A DNA stretch of 64,000 nucleotides, from positions 1,889,501 through 1,953,500 of the forward strand of contig JARUPZ010000006.1 of assembly GCA_031213475.1 (NCBI GenBank), given 5' to 3'. Position numbers and translations under genes: made by a program. The notes below the pieces were generated by a model. The model worked only from the letters and a program-made list of their open reading frames with translations, was not told the DNA's origin and did not search any database. Below, in pieces: positions 46,661 through 64,000 of this stretch; the first letter of the stretch is position 1; every line of letters begins with the position of its first letter. The DNA comes from Nereocystis luetkeana (taxonomy: Eukaryota > Sar > Phaeophyceae > Laminariales > Laminariaceae).

Positions 46661-47660
46661 GCCGGCCAATCAATGGTGGTTGCGAAACATGAAAGCGTAA
46701 CAACAGCAGTGTGGAGCGGATAAAAGACCAGTGTGCTCGTTCCACAAGCGAGCAAATACCCTGACGGGATAGACACCCTGAAACTTATATGTCATCGTTG
46801 GCGCCCGGGCTCTCCGACCTTAAGGACCTCTTGTTTGTCGCGGCTGACTGTGTTGAAGAAGTAATCTTTCGCCGCAGAAAAAAAAAACTCGGTTTACCTA
46901 CTACTACTGTAGGGCTTTCCTCGACGGAAAGCCCGCATGAATCTGCAACAACCCGATGAAACACCATAAAAAGGTACATCTGGTATACCGTTAATTTTTG
47001 CGCCAATTGACGGTATACCTGGTAGGAAATAAAATCAGCTCTTGGAGGCGCGATAAACCGTTGCGGGAGATACCGTTTCCTATCCCAGTGCGGTACCGTT
47101 TTCTGTCGAACACACTCCACGCAAACGGCAAGACGCGAATTTTCCCGAGAGGCGGAAGACCGGTGGATTTTCCGACAGTTGGCGTTGTATGAAATTAAAT
47201 CAGCCCTTAAAGGCACCACAAACCAAACGAGCGGCAACGTTGTTTTCCTCGATGCCCAGTGAAACAAACTGACCTTGGGGCAACGTTGCAGCCATAGAGA
47301 AATACACGGGAGGCATGACGAAATACGACACTTTTCACTTCAGAAAACGACATTTCCAAGCTCCCAGCACGGCTAGTCCAGAAGATCCATGAGGGCAAAT
47401 CCTTCCCCCAAAAAATGAGCTGGAAGGTAAGACAAATAATTACCAAAAAAGTGGAAAACAAGGAGAAAACAAGTAGGTATGGGGGGGGGCACCCTATGTG
47501 TACGTACAGGTAGCTCTGGTATAGTAAGCTCATTTTTCAGTTGCGGCCTCCTACGAGTTGGGCCGGAAACTTTGAATACAAAAAAAGGAGAAAAAAGAGT
47601 AGGACATATTTGGGAGGCACCCTGCGTATGTATACAGAAGTCTCATTTAACTCTCGCTTA
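46661..47660. repeat. Tandem ~175-bp repeat near the membrane gene 3' end
   Basis: The AAATCAGC(C/T)CTT block at 47030 recurs at 47200, each followed by a CAAACC/TAAACCG-like stretch. The first copy has a CCTGGTA insertion at 47018-47024 absent from the second. The rest (47290-47660) shows nothing recognisable apart from two related GGGGGGCACCCT / GGGAGGCACCCT segments near 47486 and 47610. Confidence 0.6.
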
Positions 47661-50600
47661 TTACGCTCTTTTTAGAGTGGCGGCGGTGGAGCGTTCGACC
47701 CGCTCCTGCACAAAGGCCACGAGGGCGCACGAGAGAGGGAACTGCAGGAGGAAGAACAGGCCCTCCAAGGCTATGAAACCCTCCAGGCAAGACACCTGGT
47801 TCTTGGCCGCGTGCCCGAAAACCGCGTAGGACATCCCTAAACCCGCCACCTGCAAAACAATCACAGGGAGTTACATACACAAGGAAGGGGGTGGCCGGGG
47901 GCGCGAGGCGGGTACACGGAACATGGATTATTCGTTGTTACCACGAGAATTTCGCTGTCAATCTGACACTGCACAGTTAATTTTAATAACATCACATGTT
48001 CAGCCCTGATTCGAGTGCGTCCCATCACGTATGGCACCCCGTGTATCACTTGCACCCACCCTCTCTCTAGCCTAACACTCGTGAAGCTCCTAAAATTACC
48101 CTATTATAATATTGTAATGCTAATATTAATAGTCAAGCTTGAAGTGTTTCGCACATCTCACAGACCACAAGATATTATAATAGAAGATCATCTAGATTGT
48201 GTATCGCGTGCCTTGTAGGGCAAAAACTTAGTTCACCCACACTTCGAAGCTCAAGCCATCAATACATACTATTTGTCGTTTATGATAGGTTGCGCAGGAG
48301 ACGTATTATACAGATCGCACCCGGTGATCATGTGCCGAAGAGCCGTGTCACTACAGATTCCACCCTCGGCTAGGAATACAGTCCAGTTACGTACGTACCT
48401 ACCTCGTGGTTGTTTTTACAGGTAGGGTCCAAAATTCGACCCGAGTTGACGACGGAAGTAACGGCTGAACCTTTCTCGCGATAAAAAAAAAACACAGCAA
48501 GGGGCGCGCGCCGTACGTAGCGGGGAGGGGGAGAAGATCCGGCTACATATGCGACCCCAGACCCGTTTACGACTACTTCGACTTTGTCTGTAGGAGCGAG
48601 GAGCAAAAAAAGGCCGACGATGCTATTACGGGGGACCATACCAGGTACCTGGTAGTAAATAGGACCTACGGTACCTACAAAAACATGCTGGTATATGTTT
48701 CCCTATTGTTACTACTGTAACAATATTCGATCCTATTTACTATGGCCCCCCGGAATTGGTAGCGTTTTTGAGATGGGAAAAACTAGAAGGATCTGTGAAT
48801 AGTGAATACCTGCCTACCTACCCGAGCACGACCAAAGCAATCAGGGTTGGCACTTCGGTAGCCCCGAGTATACTATTGATAGCATGAGTACACTATTAAT
48901 AGTATACCCTCCCAAAGGCCATCTCTTCACACCCTCTTGTGGATTTGATCTGCACGAAGAGCGTGTGGGCTAGTGTTGGGAGAATCGAATTCGAATACGA
49001 TACCGATGACCAAGAGCGCTGCGTCATCGATATGATTTCGACAATTTGATACCATCAAAGCCTTCGTTTTCGGTGTCAGCATGAAAAAAAAAAAAAACAC
49101 GGGGGGGATGCCAGGGGATGGAGGGCGAAACGCCTCCGCAACGACATATCGAAATATCGAAAAATTCGATACGATATTCAATATTAGTGTGTGCCATAGC
49201 CGGTGCCTCATTCACTCACCCATACGCCGAAGCGGGCGCCGCTGAGCGTGCCAGACACCCCCATGGCCCGCTGGAAGATCGGAAGCATGTACGCTACCAG
49301 CACTGCCTGCGCTCGAACCAGGCAGAACATCGGGGACAAAAGGACACGGGGGTGGTGCCGGGACACGATACACGGGGGCACGTGAAATAGGCACATATGC
49401 TATAGATAATTCCATCTGGGGAGTCTGGGGACACCCTTGGAAAACCCTCATGGGTATACTACTGATATGTAGGCATGCATGTTGTTGCTCAAACTGTAAC
49501 ACGAAGTATCACTCTGTTCTTAGTCTGGTATCACTCTATTTCTCTCTCTGATATTGATCTGCGTTCACCTAGACCAAGCCCGATATACAGCGATGCTGGT
49601 CTTGGGCTTCCGCTAAGTCCAGCGGTATACGTGCAACTTCGACATTCATTTTTATCTTCTCCCATGCAGACACACCCACTCCTTGACTTCTCTGCAGCTT
49701 CAGATTTGTCTTGCTTATATACGGACTGCATTTCCTGCATGAAGCCAAATAACACCCGTAGTACGCGCAATCGAAGTGCCATATACAGCTTGCAAAGATG
49801 AGTTTCGACCAAATCCTCGATCTCACGCCAGGCTAGGATCGAAATCGTCTACCGCTGTGGATCGCGATATCCCCGGGGGTGGAGTGTTTGTCAGAGCTCG
49901 GCGCTCGTCGCATAAATCGGATGATTGATGAGTCAACATCCATATGGGTTGGCCGATTACTACTCAAAAGTAAAACTTGTATCTCATACTCGTACTACCC
50001 CTGCTTTATAGTAGGCAGGAAGACCTTCTGCTCCTTCGCTCCACGAACGTACCGGGTGCATCGTCTACGAGTGCATCAGTGTTAGCACTTTTCTACACTA
50101 TACCGGAAAGTACAGTAGGTACTCACCACGCGTACAGCAGTCAGGGCCTATCTATGATGTATACACCAGTATAGGCTCGTGATCCCTTCGCTCAGGGCCA
50201 TGCTCGCAGCCCAGAACAGGTCGGGACCGCCCGTAAGGTTGTACGTAGGGGTACCGAAGTACCATATAATCAGCGGCGTGTTTACCAAAATCTAGCTGAG
50301 CACCTGAAACTGCATTACGTTTCGCGTGCGGCGTGCGGTACGTTTACAAGTTCGGTCTGCAGGGCTGTCCACCCTGTGTACGCCCTGTCAACGCCCCTCT
50401 GAACCAAGATTGTTGTCGTGTTTTTATGCACGAGAGTGAAGCCGCTCTTGCAGGAGAAGGTCGCCCAGCGGACACAACAGGATTTCCAGCTTGTCGAACA
50501 GGTGACTATCAAGAGTCGAGCGGCTGCTTGTTCACGGGGCCCCAGCACCGTGTACGCAACAATGCGGTGGACCTTCTGTTGTACGAGAGAGCAGGAAGGT

Positions 50601-52015
50601 CCATCTGAGGCGTTCTACGATAGAGATTCACCCTGAAATTGTCTGACAAACGCTGCAGCACAGTTATGATCGTACCACATCCCTGATCATTTTGGGGGAT
50701 CATTCCCGATGGAGGGTATACAACTCGCCGACACTACAAAGACCGGTGACGTACATAAATAGCAGGTACATACTGTGCTGCTGCCTCGTAAAACCACCCA
50801 GAAAGAAACGATGACTGAGTGCTGCGCTCTTGTAATGGTGTGCGCGCCGGTCGGGGGTCTCCACCTGTGCCCATCGTGTTGTTGGCATGCTCGACAAATT
50901 AAGTCAGGGCACATCTGGTTCCCGTTGCTCCTTCGAGTCGACCTTGAACCGACTGCCTGGTAACCACCTGTGATGTTTTCGTACGGCTGCCTCTCCCCCT
51001 CCGGCCCTCCGGCATTGCATTTCGGCGGTCCGCCCCATGACCCACTTGCATACGCCGAGAGGCAGAGGGCCCCTGATCAACTAATCGTCAGAAGTATTCA
51101 GCACGCGATTGCTGATATTTGTATGGTGTTTTTTGGTTCGATTGCCCCTGTCGTCACTGCCTGTCCGCGAGTCGTCACTCTGACAGCACCCCAGAAAGCA
51201 GGCGTGCCCCTCTCTGTTCTCTTATGTGCACGACTGCCGCCGTGGGTTTCGTACGTAGTACGGCGCAGGCAGCACTCCAGACGGCAACCCCTGTAAGTCG
51301 GCAGCCACGAGGTAGTTGTGGAAACTGAGGAAACTCTACCCGCGGCCACGTTAGTTCACTTTCCACTTTGCTTTCGTGTCATGGTGTGCGCCTTCATCCC
51401 CTCCGTGTTCCGGCATTTTCAGGTCCTAGGAAGCGCCGTGCTTCCCAACCGAATTTTGTTTTTTTCACTGCTGTACGTACCTGGTACGTACATACCAGGT
51501 ACCAGGTACCTGGTATGGTTTTTCGTTTGTCGGATCTTGTTACAGCAGGAGGGCTCCAGCACTAGCAGCACCTCTTTGGGTGACAATAACACTCACAGCG
51601 CATATGGCTACGTACGTAGGCAATGCCACACCGTCTGGGCCGGGGGAATATGGGCTCTGTGTTTACAGCAGCAACATCATCAGAAGGGGTTGCAGCGTGG
51701 CTCTAGGTACTGCTGCTCATGGCACTCGTGTTGCTATGTGCTGCTGAACTATAGTTACTGCAGGTCGGTGTCCGCCCTCACCTGCAAAAGCACAGCAACC
51801 AGGGCGAGGGAGGCGTCTGGGTCGTCAAACCTGGACCAAGTCTTGAGGTTCAGAAACTGTTCGTTAAACAGAACTATGTGCCATAGGTAGCCACCGTTGA
51901 ATGTGGCTAGCGAGTAGGCCAAGGCGCCCGAAGCGAACGCTTTACTCGACTGCATCGCTAGCTTATGTCGCATCGCTTGCTTACGTCGAAGGACTTGCCA
52001 CAAGTTGATGTTCAA
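47661..52015 (-). CDS. Unrecognised multi-pass membrane protein
   Basis: Four exons join in frame: 52015-51782, 50291-50165, 49311-49220, 47849-47661 (213 residues). Donors GTGAGG, GTATAC and GTGAGT and acceptors TTGCAG, TTCGAG and GCTAG were chosen because they keep one frame. The second exon border (GCTAG/ATT) is the least certain. Roughly five membrane segments are visible: ALAYSLATFNGGYLWHIVLF, LALVAVLLQILVNTPLIIWY, QAVLVAYMLPIF, FGVWVAGLGMSYAVFG and IALEGLFFLLQFPLSCALV. Loops are short and the tail is charged (QERVERSTAATLKRA). I do not recognise the family. The start could also be a downstream Met at about 51955. It is divergent from the Prp38 gene by about 310 bp. Confidence 0.6.
48180..48360. 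repeat. GATC-family fragment
   Basis: Contains AGATCATCTAGATTGTG and GGTTGCGCAGGAG blocks of the family; ends not defined. In the first intron counted from the 3' end of the membrane gene. Confidence 0.45.
48625..48756. mobile_element. ATTACGGGGGACC MITE, copy 5, with internal micro-insertion
   Basis: 132 bp. Compared with the other four copies it has extra CCAGGTACCTGGTA inside its left end at 48641-48654, where they read CATAGT or CATAGTAAAT directly. The CTGGTATATG stretch near 48690 is another possible insertion. Confidence 0.88.
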
Positions 52016-52326
52016 ATGAAAGCAGAGAAAGGGAAAAAAGTTTTTTTAAAGATAACTTTGCGTGCAGAAACGGGAGCTAGGGGGTTTCAAAGCAGGGCTG
52101 AGGGCTGCGAGTTTGCCGGTAGCGCGCAGCACGCGACGAGGGGAAGCGGCATTCACGAATACCAACGGTCTGTAGTACCACCTTGGCTTTTCTCACTTCC
52201 TCTGGTTTTGTCTTTGACGAGCACCCGGCGCTGTTCCGGCAATCCGTTCGGCCGGACGCTCCCACGCTCTCCCCGCTTGCTCAAACACAGAACGCGGACA
52301 AGGAAGAAGCAAGCCAAGGCAATTGA
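52016..52326. promoter_or_regulatory. Putative bidirectional promoter, membrane gene / Prp38
   Basis: Divergent start codons 311 bp apart. No clear TATA box. The T-rich stretch at 52030-52050 is on the membrane-gene side. Assigned only from the gene arrangement. Confidence 0.35.
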
Positions 52327-61487
<9,161 letters not shown>

Positions 61488-62004
61488 GGGGAGGGCATTT
61501 ATGGCCGTATTTCTGCTGGAAATGCATGCATGCTGTTCCGGAGAGGGGGGGGGGGTACTGTATGCAGTCGCTCCGGTCGTAAGCGAGTGGCCTATCAACT
61601 GCTGTAGGGCCTATCGCAGGTAGAGAAGGATGTCCTCGCACGCTGGGATTGGAAGGAGTCGCGGATAGAGGAGTTACGGGCGGGATGCATTCTCCTTGCT
61701 CTCTACATCTCTTCCCGCGTCTGTCTGTTGTCTCTCGCACCCCTGTCCTTTTATTGTATCATTGTATCCCTGTGTCCCTGTTTCTCTGCTGTGTTTTTCT
61801 CTACCCTATTAATAGGAGTTTTTTTGTTCTTGTAGTCCTGGGCATTCTGACCCCCCCCCCCCCCCCCCCCCCTCCCCATAATACTACCAATAACCCCCCC
61901 CCTGAAATACCACTAACACCCGCCCCCCCCGCTTTCCCCCCGCGTTGCCACTACCCCCCCTCCCCCGCAAACGACGATCACCCCCTCCCCCCCAAACAAA
62001 GTTT
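61488..62004. other. Downstream of Prp38; no gene seen
   Basis: G run at 61546-61555 and a long C-rich tract at 61851-62000 that abuts the next LINE fragment. The Prp38 3' UTR or a final exon may lie in the first part. Confidence 0.45.
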
Positions 62005-62140
62005 CTGTGTAATATGGAAAAAACGTAATGAGTGCCCAAATGTTGGAGGTGTCCCTATTAGGAGTGGAAACGGTGCTCCGTCTCGAAAGGGATGCGTGGT
62101 CAATGATCATGTGACTTAAGGCAAGCAACAACTGAGTACG
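62005..62140 (+). mobile_element. LINE 3' fragment, plus orientation
   Basis: Plus-strand reading SFCVIWKKRNECPNVGGVPI continues to RKGCVVNDHVT and a stop, followed by GAGTACGCCCCCCCC. The same protein end seen on the minus strand elsewhere, confirming the direction of the poly-C tail. Confidence 0.8.
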
Positions 62141-62184
62141 CCCCCCCCTGACTACGGCCATGCATGATAATGAGTACCCCCCTC

Positions 62185-64000
62185 CTATTTTACGTAGGTT
62201 GGGTTGGCGTCGGTTGTCAACGACACTGTAAAACATGCACACCTCTGACAGATCATGAGCTAGCTCATCTATCGTGTATAGCTCAAGCTTTGAAAACATG
62301 TGGAGATAAGCTACCGCCTATAGCTCAAGCCGGGGGAAACATGTGTACCTCATGTAGCTCCTATAGCTCATCTCGGGGGTAGATGGCCTATGTAGCTCCT
62401 GTAGCTCACCTTGGGCAAATGTGTGTAGATGAGCTATCCTAACTAGCTCAAGCTTTGAAAACATGTGCAGATGAGATATCGCCAATAGCCCAAGCGGGGA
62501 AAACATGTGTAGCTCATGTAGCTCCTATAGCTCATCTCGGAGGCAGATGAGCTAGCTCATGTAGCTCCTATAGCTCACCTTGGGGCAAATGTGTGTAGAT
62601 GAGCTCTCGTCTATAGCTCAAGCCTTCAAAACATGTGCAGACGAGCTACCGCTTATAGCTCAAGCCTTCGAAACATGTGCAGATGAGCTACCGCCTATAG
62701 GCAGATGAGCTACCGCCTATAGCTCACCCCCGGAGATTGTAATCATAGCTCATGTACGCAGCTCATTGTAGCTCTTTCTCGGCAACGTATGCATGTAAGA
62801 TGAGTAGCCGACAAAGCCCGCCCTTGGGGGCAAGTGCGAATGTATACGAGTATGTGTATGTATAGGAATAGCATTAACATTATCTACAAATCGGTTGGAG
62901 AGCTTACCATGCAAATGAGCTAGCTCATGATCTGTCCGAGGTCAAAGGTAAGTTCAAGTTTAGAGGCTATCAGTATTAAAAAATAATCTTTATTAGTGTC
63001 ATTATTAGCATTTATTCGCATACTTGACTTCTAAAAATACAAGACATGACTAACAAGGCTACTACTAGTGGTACGCTGCAACGCCAGCGAAAAGTCAACC
63101 CGTCCAACCCACCCTCCGCCCATTAATAAGGCTATATTGAATATCAGCACCATCTCAATCCGTACACACCGTTCCTTATACGTGGCTTTCGTGGATACAG
63201 CCTACCATACGGTGCAAGGAAGAAGAGACAGAGAGAGGCAGAAACAGAAAACCATCTACACCGCCGAAAAAAACAAGCAGAGGAGCTCACGCCTTGAAAA
63301 TATGTACAGATGAGCTATCGCCTATAGCTCATGCTTTGAAAACATGTGCAGTTGAGCTACCGCCTATAGCTCAAGCTTTGAAAACATGTGCAGATGAGCT
63401 ATCGCCTATAGCTCAAGCTTTGAAAACATGGGCAGATGAGCTATCGCCTATAGCTCAAGCTTTGAAACATGTGCAGATGAGCTACCGCCTACCTGGTATG
63501 GCTCAAGCCGGGGGCGGACGAGCTAGCTCATGTAGCTCATATCGCTCGCTGGTGAGCTACTCCGAAAAGAGCTAGCTCGACCTACGGTGAGCTGATCTGT
63601 CCGAGGCGTGAAAACATGCCGCTCATTGCGTGAGCTAGACAACCAGGGTACCGTTTTTTTTTTTTTTTTGGCGGTCACCCACAGCTGGTTGCCGTGTTAG
63701 ACCATTAGTGCGAGGTAAAGAACCTTTACTCCGCACACGTGGGAATGATCGTATCACGTAGTGTCAAGGTAAGGCACCCAAGAGGCAGTCACATAGTACT
63801 CCCATTGCTGTCTCTGGAATTGCCTACACCGGAAATTAAATTAACTCATTGAAGCTGTCATCCATATGCAAGTCTGCCTCACAAGCGGTTCTTAGTGGGA
63901 TGCAGCTCACCCTTCATGCGACTCGCCGGACACCTCACGGCGCTTCGCGCTTGGTCCAAGCAATATCTTCCTGGTCTGTGAAAACCCGACATGCTCCGTC
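62185..64000 (+). mobile_element. Poly-C-family retroposon, plus orientation, split by a satellite element
   Basis: The 5' part is at 62195-62238 (GGTTGGGTTGGCGTCGG). It resumes at 63611 with AAAACATGCCGCTC and continues through the open stretch [15 protein letters not shown] to the window edge. The 1372-bp insert at 62239-63610 interrupts it. Its tail lies beyond the window. Confidence 0.88.
62239..63610. mobile_element. AGCTCA-satellite TIR element with 9-bp duplication
   Basis: Ends ACACCTCTGACAGATCA and the complement of CACGCCTCGGACAGATCA, flanked by a perfect AAAACATGC duplication (62230-62238, 63611-63619). Uninterrupted retroposon copies have this 9-mer once. The interior is two arrays of units built on CTATAGCTCAAGCTTTGAAAACATGTGCAGATGAGCTA (about 38 bp, 62270-62760 and 63290-63530). 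Between them are an internal inverted terminus at 62915-62942 and a non-repetitive spacer at 62943-63285. Nine-base duplication suggests a Mutator-like mechanism; no transposase is encoded. Confidence 0.88.

Noticed and set aside
50418-50636. Plus-strand frame with VKPLLQEKVAQRTQQDFQLV as an exon
   Set aside because: Looks protein-like but lies alone in the membrane-gene intron and joins no plus-strand gene; its end runs into a dispersed repeat shared with 40005-40040.
62270-63530. AGCTCA array as a CRISPR array
   Set aside because: Units are contiguous without unique spacers, vary in length, and the context is a eukaryotic TIR element.

Overview
This is eukaryotic nuclear DNA: five intron-rich protein genes sit among many repeats. 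GC-rich exons, long repeat-filled introns, Ser/Gly/Gln/Glu homopolymer tracts in proteins, and neighbouring genes that mostly alternate strand with very short divergent spacers all suggest a stramenopile, most likely a brown alga of the Ectocarpus kind. That assignment is inference; no rRNA or organellar marker is present.

Layout. 1-1.8 kb: retroposon debris. 1.87-8.35 kb (+): unrecognised gene whose last exon carries a Cys/His zinc-binding-like module. 8.4-19.1 kb: gene-poor, with minisatellites, a hAT-like element, small TIR elements and a decayed LINE. 19.1-35.2 kb (-): an NO66-type JmjC ribosomal oxygenase with eight recognised exons in 16 kb. 35.37-42.85 kb (+): a CRAL-TRIO (Sec14-like) protein, divergent from NO66 across a 123-bp spacer. 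42.9-47.6 kb: intergenic repeats. 47.66-52.0 kb (-): unrecognised four-exon membrane protein. 52.3-61.5 kb (+): a Prp38B-like splicing factor carrying a Tudor-like segment and an RS tail, divergent from the membrane gene across about 310 bp. 61.5-64 kb: a retroposon split by a satellite-bearing element.

Themes. (1) Exon edges of the NO66 and CRAL-TRIO genes are repeatedly duplicated into the adjacent introns, giving ladders of extra splice-site-like copies. (2) A 9-bp motif, TACCTGGTA or its complement TACCAGGTA, occurs 19 times by my count, against about 0.5 expected by chance. In three places a related repeat copy lacks it, so it looks like micro-insertion at TA. (3) Two retroposon families, one encoding a LINE-type C-terminus and one about 490 bp long and apparently non-autonomous, both end in GAGTAC followed by a poly-C tail, which explains most of the poly-C/poly-G runs. 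(4) Satellite-bearing elements are flanked by perfect 9-bp duplications. Only housekeeping functions (ribosome modification, lipid-type transfer, splicing) are recognisable in the genes; no operon-like or defence system is visible.
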